In this document: positions 51,433 to 59,581 of the stretch, piece after piece
Layout of the letters: each line of letters begins with the position of its first letter
Numbering within the stretch: position 1 is the stretch's first letter
Assembly: GCF_030441895.1 (NCBI RefSeq)
Contig: NZ_JARJAS010000003.1
Length of the DNA stretch: 64,000 bases
Direction: 5' to 3' (one strand)
From: Enterococcus_D entomosocium
GTDB taxonomy: Bacteria > Bacillota > Bacilli > Lactobacillales > Enterococcaceae
Translations under genes and position numbers: made by a program
The notes under the pieces: generated by a model
The model's database searches: none
What the model saw: only the letters and a program-made list of their open reading frames with translations
What the model was told of the DNA's origin: nothing

Positions 51433-52266
51433 TTAGAACCCGTCATCATAGTCATCGTCATCATCAAAGGATGGTGATGCTGTATTCGTTTCTGGGGCTG
51501 GGGCCAATTTTCCTTTTTGTGACTGAACAAAAATCAACGCGATCAAAATACCAAAAATCGCATAGGTGACCATGGTAATTTCTAGCGAACTGAAAACTAC
51601 ACTCATGAAATAGGCCAAGAAGAAAAAGACCATATAATCTTTTCGACCGATCACATAGACGGTAGTTGCAATCCCGATCGCTGCCAATCCGCCGCCGACT
51701 ACTTCTAAAATATGGATAACGACTGTCCCCTCAAGAGCATTGATGACATCAGCAATCAGTGGAGCTCCTAAATAAAGTGCAATAAATACCAGCGGAACAA
51801 ATAAAATAAATGAAGCCAGCGTTGGGTATAAAATAATTGAACGAGTCATTGCTTTGTCATTAAGATCTTCCACTGCTTTATCCGTATATTTTCCTAAGAA
51901 GGTATTGATAAAGAAACGGAACTGATACAAATAACTCCCTAGCAAACCAACAGGTACGGCAACAGCAATCGCTGCTTCTGGTTGCAGATTTCCTAGCAAA
52001 GCTACCGGTACGGCAATCGCCGCAGCAATTGAAGGTTCCGCTGGCATGGATCCGCCAGGAGAAAATACCCCCATGTAAATCATTTGTAAAGCGGCAGTAA
52101 CGATCATGGCTTGAGCCACATTTCCCATCACCAGTCCGACAACTAATCCCGTCATCAATGGTGAAAAACGTAAAGTCAGTGTGGCGCCTCCGCCGAGCCA
52201 ACGAGACATGACTGCTGCAACCCATAGCGCAATCAGTAAACTTTGTGTAACACTTAATGTATCCAT
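51433..52266 (-). CDS. PTS mannose-family IIC component with acidic tail
   Basis: A 277-residue IIC with about seven helices (ALWVAAVMSRWLGGG, MIYMGVFSPGGSMPAEPSIAAAIAVPVALL). The C-terminus carries a short proline/threonine linker and an acidic end (FDDDDDYDDGF). It follows the GldA-like dehydrogenase by 11 bp. The sugar is likely an aldonate/keto-acid from context. Confidence 0.9.
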   Translation of the reverse strand: MDTLSVTQSLLIALWVAAVMSRWLGGGATLTLRFSPLMTGLVVGLVMGNVAQAMIVTAALQMIYMGVFSPGGSMPAEPSIAAAIAVPVALLGNLQPEAAIAVAVPVGLLGSYLYQFRFFINTFLGKYTDKAVEDLNDKAMTRSIILYPTLASFILFVPLVFIALYLGAPLIADVINALEGTVVIHILEVVGGGLAAIGIATTVYVIGRKDYMVFFFLAYFMSVVFSSLEITMVTYAIFGILIALIFVQSQKGKLAPAPETNTASPSFDDDDDYDDGF

Positions 52267-52277
52267 TTTTCCTCCTC

Positions 52278-53390
52278 CTAAACTTCTTTCAAATAGTTTT
52301 CTAAATCAAGAACAGCTTCTTTCAAGCGTTCTTTGGTGATTAAGACTGGAATCAAGTGTACTTTTTCTTTTGAATCTATGAACTGCACCAACTGATCAAT
52401 GACTTGTGCATCTTCAGGAAAAATACCCATTTGATGTAAACTCATTGGTAAGTGCAATTCTTGATAAAAGGGGATCAACTGATCGATGACCATCCATTTT
52501 TCTTCAAGGGCTAATTGATAAAACATCCCATAGGCAACCTTTTCCCCGTGAAGAAAACGATGACTTTCAGGCAGATATTTACTGATGGCATCATGCATCG
52601 CATGCGCCGCTGCATTGCGGGCATATTTATCGCCTAGCCCGCCTACCATTCCAGCAACTGCAATAACGATCTCCGACAAGTGACAAAAGGCGTCTGTCAC
52701 TTCCTGCCGCTTCATATCTTCAATCGCTTGTTTCGATTGTGTCAAAATAGCTGTTTCGCATAATTTTGCTGTATAGCCTGCCATTTGCAAGAAAGGCTCA
52801 TTTTTCAAATGTGGTTGGGCTAAGATTGCTTCCGATTCAATCCACTTTGCCAACGTATCTGCTAAACCGGCGATAAAGTAGGAGACTGGTGCATCGATCA
52901 CTAACGTCGGATCGGTAATCAAAAAAGCAGCCTGTCTTAAATAGTGTTCCGACTTCCCTTCAGATTCTCCCGACTCTTTATACATGACAGACAAGGGTGT
53001 CCATGGTGCACAATTACTGGCCAATGTTGGGATCAGTCCAAAGGGTCGATTGACTACATGTGCTGCATATCCCACTAAGTCGGCTAACTTCCCGCCACCA
53101 ACCCCCAGAATAAAATCGATCGCCAGTTCTTCAACAAGATCAGCAATCAGTCCAGCGCCATAATAGCTACATTCTCCTGTGTAGCGATGATAAAAAATTT
53201 CCAAATGCGCATCTTCTAAAAAGGGTAATTTTGGTTTCGCTTTTTCCCATGAAACCGTTCCATGTACGAGCAGCAGTCGTTTTACTTTGTACTCTTTTAA
53301 TACTTCCGGCACATAGTCGATCGCGCCTTCATGGTAACGATAAACTTGCGGTCCAACCTTTACTTTTAAATCCGTTAGCACGAGCTTCAC
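52278..53390 (-). CDS. Iron-containing alcohol dehydrogenase, GldA-like
   Basis: A 370-residue group III (Fe/Zn) dehydrogenase: NAD-binding GVGGGKLADLVGYAA (about 95-109), IPTLASNCAPWTP, Asp in GLADTLAKW and the His pair in HAMHDAISK and FLHGEKVAYG. Members act on glycerol, or reduce keto-sugar acids. The substrate is not set by sequence. It is third in the operon, 6 bp after the 2-hydroxyacid dehydrogenase, and may reduce a keto-acid such as fructuronate (speculative). Confidence 0.88.
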   Translation of the reverse strand: MKLVLTDLKVKVGPQVYRYHEGAIDYVPEVLKEYKVKRLLLVHGTVSWEKAKPKLPFLEDAHLEIFYHRYTGECSYYGAGLIADLVEELAIDFILGVGGGKLADLVGYAAHVVNRPFGLIPTLASNCAPWTPLSVMYKESGESEGKSEHYLRQAAFLITDPTLVIDAPVSYFIAGLADTLAKWIESEAILAQPHLKNEPFLQMAGYTAKLCETAILTQSKQAIEDMKRQEVTDAFCHLSEIVIAVAGMVGGLGDKYARNAAAHAMHDAISKYLPESHRFLHGEKVAYGMFYQLALEEKWMVIDQLIPFYQELHLPMSLHQMGIFPEDAQVIDQLVQFIDSKEKVHLIPVLITKERLKEAVLDLENYLKEV

Positions 53391-53396
53391 TCTCCT

Positions 53397-54398
53397 TTAT
53401 ACAGCCAAAAACCGACTTTCCGCTTGAACAGCACGGTCTGGCAGCAGTCCCTTAACGATTCGTTCAATATCCGTTACACATTTGTTTCCCATCTCTTCTA
53501 AGCATTCCATAGTATAAGCTGATGTATGCGGTGTCATAACTACATTTTCAAAAGCTAAATACGGATGATCTTTATGACCAGGCTCTTCCTCTAAGACATC
53601 GGTGGCAAGACCAGCGATTTTCCCACTTTTTAATCCGCTTACAATTGCCTCTTCATTCAAAAGTGCGCCACGGGCACTATTGGAGAGATACACTTGATCT
53701 TTCATTTTTGAAATTTCTTCAAAGGAAATCATATGATAATTTTCCTCCGTCAAGTTAGCACATAGACAAATAATATCTGATTTTGCTAGCAGCTCGTCTA
53801 GATCGACTTTTTTTCCACCATAGCTTTGAATATGCAAAGCTGACTTGTATGGATCGTATGCCAAAACCTCGCAGCGGAAACCATTTCTCAATATTTCTAC
53901 TACACAACTTCCAGTATTGCCGACACCAATCACGCCTACTGTCTTGTTAAATAGTGCGCGTCCGACAAAGTTCGCTCGTTTTTCCCATTGATCTTCGCGA
54001 ACTTTTGTATTCGATTCAACTGTACAGCGCAGAAGCGCCAATAGATTGGTCACATTATTTTCTGCTACTGCATCACGCTCGACCAAAGCTGGAATGATCG
54101 AAACAATCGTTTGGTGGTCCTTCGCTGCTTCTAAATCAATATTGTTATAGCCGATCCCGTGGCGTGTGATCAGTAGCAATTCATCTTTGTACTCAAAAAA
54201 CTCTTTGGTAAAAAATGGGGTAACACTTGCTATAATGATGTTATATCCCTTAAGCTTTTCTGCCAATTCTTTCCCATTGATTTCGCTATCGAACGTGAAA
54301 TGACTGACAGTTCCGATTGCTTTCAACCGCTCGATATGTTGCGGAAAGATTTTTCCAAAGCTGCTGGAATTCACTATAGCGATCTTAAACTGTTCCAT
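53397..54398 (-). CDS. D-isomer-specific 2-hydroxyacid dehydrogenase (ketogluconate-reductase-like)
   Basis: A 333-residue NAD(P)-dependent dehydrogenase: Rossmann GVIGVGNTGS (about 155-164), catalytic Arg in NSARGALLNE, Glu in DVLEEEPG, His in TPHTSAYT. The family includes 2-keto-6-phosphogluconate reductase (KguD), 3-phosphoglycerate dehydrogenase and glyoxylate/hydroxypyruvate reductases. Next to a 6PGDH-like gene and a PTS, KguD-like reduction of 2-keto-6-phosphogluconate to 6-phosphogluconate is attractive but unproven. ATG 54398 with AAGGAGG; the frame extends to 54572 but overlaps the upstream gene. Confidence 0.85.
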   Translation of the reverse strand: MEQFKIAIVNSSSFGKIFPQHIERLKAIGTVSHFTFDSEINGKELAEKLKGYNIIIASVTPFFTKEFFEYKDELLLITRHGIGYNNIDLEAAKDHQTIVSIIPALVERDAVAENNVTNLLALLRCTVESNTKVREDQWEKRANFVGRALFNKTVGVIGVGNTGSCVVEILRNGFRCEVLAYDPYKSALHIQSYGGKKVDLDELLAKSDIICLCANLTEENYHMISFEEISKMKDQVYLSNSARGALLNEEAIVSGLKSGKIAGLATDVLEEEPGHKDHPYLAFENVVMTPHTSAYTMECLEEMGNKCVTDIERIVKGLLPDRAVQAESRFLAV

Positions 54399-54409
54399 AT
54401 TCTTCCTCC

Positions 54410-55309
54410 TTACTCTTTTGCAACAATCTCGTGACCACCAAAACCATTCCTTAGCGCAGAGACGACTTTTGCTGAGAAACTGTCTTCTTCTTGGGACAAA
54501 TTTCTCATAAACAAACTCATAGCGATCGTCGGTACAGCAACATTCATCTCCAAAGCCGTTTCCACTGTCCACCTAGCTTCACCAGAAGCTGCAACAACCC
54601 CGCGATATTCCTCCAACTTAGGGCTCTCATTAAATTGGGCCGCTGCGATTTCCATCAGCCAGCTGCGAATAACCGATCCATGATTCCATACCTCTGCGAC
54701 GGAAGCCAAATCAAAGTCATAGGCACTTTGTTCAATCAATTGAAAGCCTTCACCGATGGCTTGCATCATTCCGTATTCGATACCGTTATGGACCATCTTT
54801 AGAAAATGACCGCTTCCTGATTCCCCTGCATAAAGGTAGCCTCCTAAAACAGCCACATCTGCAAACAAAGATTCCACCTCTGAAAAAGCGATTTCATTCC
54901 CGCCAATCATCAAACATGCATCTTTTCTAGCTCCGGAAACCCCACCAGAAGTCCCACAATCAAAGTAATGCACCTCTTTTTCTTTAAACCAGGCTGCTCG
55001 GCGAATCGAATCTTTGTAATTAGAATTTCCGCCTTCAATCACGATGTCTTTCGCTGATACAAGGGGCCATAGTTCTTCAAGAATCCCCTCAGTCACAGTT
55101 CCCGCAGGAAGCATCAACCATAAAACCCGTCGGCCGCTAAAAGAATTCGTCAAATCAGCTAGCGTTTGATAGAGTGTAATTCCAGCTTCTTTCGCTGTTT
55201 TCTGCGCATGTATCGAAAGATCCAGCCCTTTTACTTGATAACCTTGATCTTTTAAATTGAGGGCCAAGTTCAATCCCATTTTTCCAAGTCCGATAATTCC
55301 TATCTCCAT
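54410..55309 (-). CDS. 6-phosphogluconate dehydrogenase-like protein (YqeC/GntZ type)
   Basis: A 299-residue 6PGDH of the short NAD-type: GLGKMGLNLALNL (about 7-19), WLMLPAG, EGGNSNYKDS, GTSGGVSGA, catalytic Lys in HFLKMVHNGIEYGMMQAIGEG. The full-length enzyme is 470; 300 residues fits the YqeC group. It converts 6-phosphogluconate to ribulose 5-phosphate, the reaction expected if the PTS delivers gluconate or ketogluconate 6-phosphate. First gene of the PTS operon, repressible by the RpiR site. Confidence 0.9.
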   Translation of the reverse strand: MEIGIIGLGKMGLNLALNLKDQGYQVKGLDLSIHAQKTAKEAGITLYQTLADLTNSFSGRRVLWLMLPAGTVTEGILEELWPLVSAKDIVIEGGNSNYKDSIRRAAWFKEKEVHYFDCGTSGGVSGARKDACLMIGGNEIAFSEVESLFADVAVLGGYLYAGESGSGHFLKMVHNGIEYGMMQAIGEGFQLIEQSAYDFDLASVAEVWNHGSVIRSWLMEIAAAQFNESPKLEEYRGVVAASGEARWTVETALEMNVAVPTIAMSLFMRNLSQEEDSFSAKVVSALRNGFGGHEIVAKE

Positions 55310-55334
55310 GACAGCGCCTCCATTTCATACTTTC

Positions 55335-55362
55335 ATTATACAAAAAAATATTTTTTTGTAAA
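55335..55362 (-). promoter_or_regulatory. PTS-operon promoter with operator palindrome in its spacer
   Basis: Minus strand TTTACA (55357-55362), 16 bp, TATAAT (55335-55340). The perfect 20-base palindrome ACAAAAAAATATTTTTTTGT (55340-55359) fills the spacer; an RpiR-type repressor bound here would block polymerase. Confidence 0.68.
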
Positions 55363-55368
55363 CACAAA

Positions 55369-55389
55369 AAATAAAAATAATTTTTATTT
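55369..55389. promoter_or_regulatory. Second A/T palindrome upstream of the PTS operon
   Basis: AAATAAAAAT-A-ATTTTTATTT, 10+1+10 perfect pairs, centre about 30 bp from the spacer palindrome. It is AT-only, so its specificity is doubtful, but position and spacing suit a second RpiR operator shared with the divergent regulator gene. Confidence 0.4.
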
Positions 55390-55461
55390 GCTTTTTTTCT
55401 TTAAAAGAGGTAACGTAACAATACAAAGATAATAATGTTCATATAAAGGAGGTAACCGTCT

Positions 55462-56313
55462 TTGACTGTTTCGATTCGCCTGCAAATAAAAACGCTTTAT
55501 AAAGACTTAAGTCTCAAAGAACAAGCGATTGCCGACTACATTTTGGAAAATCCTAGTAAAGTCAGCCACAGTTCAATCAGTGATTTATCCAATGAATTAG
55601 GCATCGCTGATTCGACCTTTTTTCAATTCACAAAAAAACTCGGTTACAACGGATTTAAAGACTTCAAAATGGCAATGCTGATGCAGGAAAATGATTTTTC
55701 TGCCATTTCGATCCATGAAAATATCCAGAAGTCTGATAATGAATTGACTATGGCTCAAAAAGTATTTGATTCCAATATGACCACATTGACTGATACCAAA
55801 AATCTTTTGAAAGAAGAAGATTTAAAGCTTGCTGCTGCAATGATCAATCAATCTAAACGACTTTTTTTCTTCGGCGTTGGTGGTTCAGAGATCGTGGCAA
55901 CCGATGCCTATCACAAATTTTTGCGCTCGCCGATCACTGTTTTTCACAGCAGTGATTATCACATCCAACTGATGGAGGCTTCATTGTTGACGCCAGATGA
56001 TTGCGGCATTTTTATCTCTCATACTGGAAAATCAAGAGAAACCATTGAACTAGCTCAAGTTGCCAAAAACAATGGTGCCAAAATTATCGTCATTACTAGC
56101 CATGCTGCTTCCCCTTTAGCCAAACTCGGCGACGTGGTTTTCATCTCTATTTCCGAAGAAACTGAGTTTCGCTCAGAGGCATTGGCATCCAGAATCGCTC
56201 AACTGAGCATCATGGATTCCCTCTATGTCATCTTAATGTTTATCAATCGAGACAAAGCGCAACAATCGATTGCCAAAATTCGACGCTCCATTTCAAAAAT
56301 CAAAGAACCCTGA
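55462..56313 (+). CDS. MurR/RpiR-family transcriptional regulator
   Basis: A 283-residue regulator: HTH_6 N-terminal domain (about 1-77; LSLKEQAIADYILENP and LGIADSTFFQFTKKLGYNGFKDFK) and a SIS sugar-phosphate-binding domain (about 110-240; FFGVGGSEIVATDAYHKF, ISHTGKSRETIELAQ). The TTG start has AGGAGG 8 bases upstream. Divergent from the PTS operon; its effector is probably the imported phosphorylated sugar acid. Confidence 0.9.
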   Translation: MTVSIRLQIKTLYKDLSLKEQAIADYILENPSKVSHSSISDLSNELGIADSTFFQFTKKLGYNGFKDFKMAMLMQENDFSAISIHENIQKSDNELTMAQKVFDSNMTTLTDTKNLLKEEDLKLAAAMINQSKRLFFFGVGGSEIVATDAYHKFLRSPITVFHSSDYHIQLMEASLLTPDDCGIFISHTGKSRETIELAQVAKNNGAKIIVITSHAASPLAKLGDVVFISISEETEFRSEALASRIAQLSIMDSLYVILMFINRDKAQQSIAKIRRSISKIKEP

Positions 56314-56500
56314 GAAGGGAAGAAAAAACTTACATTTTTCTGCGTTTCGCTAATTCTTTTGTGAATCACAGTTGATATGCAAAAAAACTTGTGCGTTTTT
56401 TCTGTACTCTTCGTTGGTTTCTTATCAACTTTTTCAGTTCTGAATCTCAAATGCGCTGAGCCTGCCAAAAATCTTGTCCCTTACTCTTGCTAATGTTCGC

Positions 56501-56546
56501 AAAAAAACCACATCACAAAGCTATCCGCTCTGTAATGTGGTTTTTT
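56501..56546. terminator. Bidirectional terminator between RpiR and YccF genes
   Basis: AACCACATCAC pairs with GTAATGTGGTT (one mismatch) over a 15-base loop and is flanked by A and T runs on both strands. The 188 bp between the RpiR stop and this stem show no gene I can support. Confidence 0.82.
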
Positions 56547-56568
56547 AAGACTATCTTTTTTAGGTAAA

Positions 56569-56940
56569 TCAATAACGACTAGACACAATCTCTGCTCCAA
56601 AGGGCATCAACGCTAAGCGCGCCATTTTCAATGATTGCGCCGCAAATGGAATGCCGATGATCGTGATGGCTAGAATGACTGCGCTAGCTAAATGGCCTAA
56701 AGCCAGTGGTATACCAGAAAAAATCAACCATAAAATATTTAGAATCACGGACACGCCACCGCCACGGTAAACGATGTCTTTCCCAAATGGTGCGAGTGAC
56801 AACGTCGCAAACTTAAAACATTGCAGACCAATGGGAATGCCGATGATGGTGATACACCATAAACACCCAGCCAAAAACCATGAGATCGCACCGATCAAGC
56901 CGCCAAAGACAAACCAAATCACGTTGCCTAAAAAATTCAT
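56569..56940 (-). CDS. YccF-domain membrane protein
   Basis: A 123-residue inner-membrane protein made of two similar YccF units, each with the pattern CxTIIGIPIG/FQxxKxAxLxLxPFG (about 27-49 and 88-110). Four hydrophobic helices. Function unknown. ATG 56940 (NFLGNVIWF) has AAGGAGG upstream; the frame is open to 56988. A monocistronic gene. Confidence 0.9.
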   Translation of the reverse strand: MNFLGNVIWFVFGGLIGAISWFLAGCLWCITIIGIPIGLQCFKFATLSLAPFGKDIVYRGGGVSVILNILWLIFSGIPLALGHLASAVILAITIIGIPFAAQSLKMARLALMPFGAEIVSSRY

Positions 56941-57090
56941 CTGATTGCCCTCCTTCTTTTTTAATAAAGACTGCTCCTGTTTTAGCAAAGAAAGCAGAGG
57001 ACATCGAAAGCCCTCAGACGTGCGCTATCGTCTGATGCTCCGCTTCTCTTTTTTCTTAATACAAGCGAAATGTGTTATTTTGTAAAATGC

Positions 57091-58155
57091 TTATTGCCCA
57101 GAATCAACGGTTGATTCGCTGCTATTGTTAGACTCATTTGAGTCATTGCCGAAGACACCGGTGATCGAAGACCAGATGCCGCTAAAGAAGCTCTTGATAT
57201 TTTCCCAAAGTCCCTTAGAGGTTTCTTCGATTTGCTTGCGGGCTTCTGACAGATCCAATTCTTTGATGAAGTCATCGAAGATATTGTTGTCTCGCATGTC
57301 GCTCATCAAAGAGGTCAACTCAGAAATTTGATTTTCCGTAACGATTCCTTCAAGTCCGTTGTCCTTCAAGGCTTTTTCTACTGTTTCTTGAATATCTGCT
57401 TGGGTTAATTCCGTACCATCTGCAGTTTGAGCAGCCAAATCGGTTTTCGCTTGTTCTTGCGCTGCATTCAAAGCTTCATCGGAATAGCCTTCTTTATCTT
57501 TATTCTCTTCGGTGATCGTAGACAGCACATCCATCTCATCTTGAGCTACGGCTACTCGATTCTGATTGATGACACCGCCTGATTCTTCAACGATTTTGTA
57601 TACCCCAGCTAAAGCTCCGGAACCGTCGATCGGTACGGCAGAAGCGACCGTTAGCTTCGCATCAGTGATCCCTGCCGTCAGCGCTGCATTTTGGTACTGG
57701 GCTGCAGTGATGCGGGTAATGTTATCTGGTGTCGCGATATCGACAGTGATTCCTGCCCCGCTTTCTAAAGTCTGCATTCTGACCGAGCTATAGACCGCCC
57801 AATCTGCAGTAAAGCCGCCATCGGGAATGTATTTCATCAAGTCATTACCGTTTGTCGTATAAATCGGTGTTTCGCCTTGGATGCCTAAGCGCTCAAGTGT
57901 GTAGTCTTCTTGTGCTTTCGTCAAGGCATTTCCGATCGCCACAGCATTGACTTGCAAACGATCTGAACTGCTGTCAGAGGTACTTGTTTGACTGTCGGTA
58001 GTGGCTGTCGTTGCGGTAGAACTGCTTGTTGCAGTGGAACTGCTCGTCGTTGAATTGGTTTCGTCAGCAAAAACTTGTGGTGCTGCTAATAAAACTTGGC
58101 TAGATACCAAGAGAGTCGCTAAAATCATCGCTGGTTTTCGAGTCTGTTTTTTCAT
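57091..58155 (-). CDS. Secreted DUF1002-domain protein
   Basis: A 354-residue exported protein: signal peptide (KKQTRKPAMILATLL..., cut near AAPQVFA), a Ser/Thr/Ala low-complexity spacer (about 38-66), then the DUF1002 domain (about 70-305) and a polar C-terminal tail. The family's role is not known; it is exported and common in Firmicutes. ATG 58155 follows GGAGG by 8 bases; the TTG four codons before lies in that site. Confidence 0.85.
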   Translation of the reverse strand: MKKQTRKPAMILATLLVSSQVLLAAPQVFADETNSTTSSSTATSSSTATTATTDSQTSTSDSSSDRLQVNAVAIGNALTKAQEDYTLERLGIQGETPIYTTNGNDLMKYIPDGGFTADWAVYSSVRMQTLESGAGITVDIATPDNITRITAAQYQNAALTAGITDAKLTVASAVPIDGSGALAGVYKIVEESGGVINQNRVAVAQDEMDVLSTITEENKDKEGYSDEALNAAQEQAKTDLAAQTADGTELTQADIQETVEKALKDNGLEGIVTENQISELTSLMSDMRDNNIFDDFIKELDLSEARKQIEETSKGLWENIKSFFSGIWSSITGVFGNDSNESNNSSESTVDSGQ

Positions 58156-58332
58156 CACTATATCCTCCAAGTGTTGATCTCTTTTTCAGGGATTTTTCCC
58201 TCTTACTGCTGTTATTGTACTATAGGTTTTCTTGCAAAGCCTACGTCTAGGGTCTGAAATGAAGAAAAACTTAGAACTCTGCTGCTATTTAAAAAAAGTG
58301 TAACTTGGTTTTATCCTTGGTGCAGCAATGCT

Positions 58333-59346
58333 TTAGGCGCTTTTCTTTTCATCAACTGTTTTTTTAGCAAACCCAACAGCATAGGATTTGAAATGACTGC
58401 CCACTTTCCTCAAGCCGAGAAAGGCTCCCGTTAAAACTATCGTATAAAAGAACAACGGAAACCCTCCTAGTAAAAAAAAGACTTTCCCGGATTCCAGAAA
58501 CAGCGGGTGACTCAGAAAGATCAATCGACTAGCCTCAGCTGCTTGTTTTGCTTGCCAAGTCCGCTTTTGTGGTTGCTGCTTGATCAGCCAAGCAAGGAAA
58601 AAAAGAGTCGTCGGCACAAAGAACAGCATGAAATTCTTATCGTCCCCCTGATTGAGATACACGAGTCGACCTTCAATGCCTAATAAGCAAAGAGAGACCG
58701 CGAATTTTCTGCCAAGATGCTTCGTGAAAAAAGGACGTTTCTGGTGTTCACCTAAACAAAACCCGCACAGCAAAAAAAGAAACCCATAAAAAAGACCGTT
58801 TCTCGTTGTAAAAAATAGAGTCCGATAATTTTGATAAAATACCAATAAAGGTCCACTTAAATAACTGCTGTACGTTTCAAGACAGCCAATCAAATACAAA
58901 CTGATCGCCAGTAAAAACTGCCACCGATAGCCAAGAAAACGGGTTTTCCTTACTAACCACATGCCAAAGAGCAACGCTGGAAAATACCAAAGATGGTACC
59001 AGACCCCTACTGTTAAAAAGCCAGCAGCCAAACCGATGACCCGTAATGGATCGGCAAGATTTTGCTGTCCTAAATAAAACCAACCTAAGGGAAGATACAC
59101 GATCGACCAACGCAAATAAAGCTTGAATTGTCGTTTGCACCATTGCTGCCATGAACAGGTGCTCTTTTGAAAAAAATAGCCATTCAGCAGGAGAAAAAAA
59201 GGAACCGCCAAACGACATAAGAGACTCTTTAACAAAAAATGAAGCTCGTTGTTTTCTGCCAGTCGACCACAGTGAACGAGAATCACCAGTAAGGAAGCGA
59301 AGAATTGGGTATAGCCAATTGGAACCATAAGGTGTTTTGTCTTCAT
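58333..59346 (-). CDS. Acyltransferase-3-family membrane protein (VanT N-domain-like)
   Basis: A 337-residue integral membrane acyltransferase with about ten helices. The motifs FFASLLVILVHCGRL, LCRLAVPFFLLLNGYFF and VWYHLWYFPALLFGMW match the acyltransferase-3 family and in particular the membrane half of VanT serine racemases; the racemase half is absent. It probably moves an acyl group to a cell-wall or surface glycan (inference). ATG 59346 with AAAGGAG. Confidence 0.8.
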   Translation of the reverse strand: MKTKHLMVPIGYTQFFASLLVILVHCGRLAENNELHFLLKSLLCRLAVPFFLLLNGYFFQKSTCSWQQWCKRQFKLYLRWSIVYLPLGWFYLGQQNLADPLRVIGLAAGFLTVGVWYHLWYFPALLFGMWLVRKTRFLGYRWQFLLAISLYLIGCLETYSSYLSGPLLVFYQNYRTLFFTTRNGLFYGFLFLLCGFCLGEHQKRPFFTKHLGRKFAVSLCLLGIEGRLVYLNQGDDKNFMLFFVPTTLFFLAWLIKQQPQKRTWQAKQAAEASRLIFLSHPLFLESGKVFFLLGGFPLFFYTIVLTGAFLGLRKVGSHFKSYAVGFAKKTVDEKKSA

Positions 59347-59539
59347 TCGATCGTTTCTCCTTTCTCCGTCAAATTTGATCAAACATACTTCACTCTACTG
59401 GCCCTTTCTTTTTCTGACCAGCACTGAAAGCTTCCAGAATAGAAAGACAGTGCAACAAGTAGAAACATTGATAAATAAAGGATGTTACCTTTTGTTGCAT
59501 CGTTAATTTCATAGATCCTCGTTCGCATAGAAAAGAGTT

Positions 59540-59548
59540 TGCTATAAT
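59540..59548 (+). promoter_or_regulatory. Extended -10 promoter of the XRE gene
   Basis: TGCTATAAT (TG at 59540-59541, TATAAT 59543-59548), 33 bp before the ATG; no clear -35. Confidence 0.5.
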
Positions 59549-59581
59549 ATATAAGAAGAATGATGGAGGCAAAACAGACAC

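Noticed and set aside
57015..57034. CAGACG...CGTCTG repeat near the DUF1002 gene as a terminator
   Set aside because: Six-base stem without a T-run on the relevant strand.
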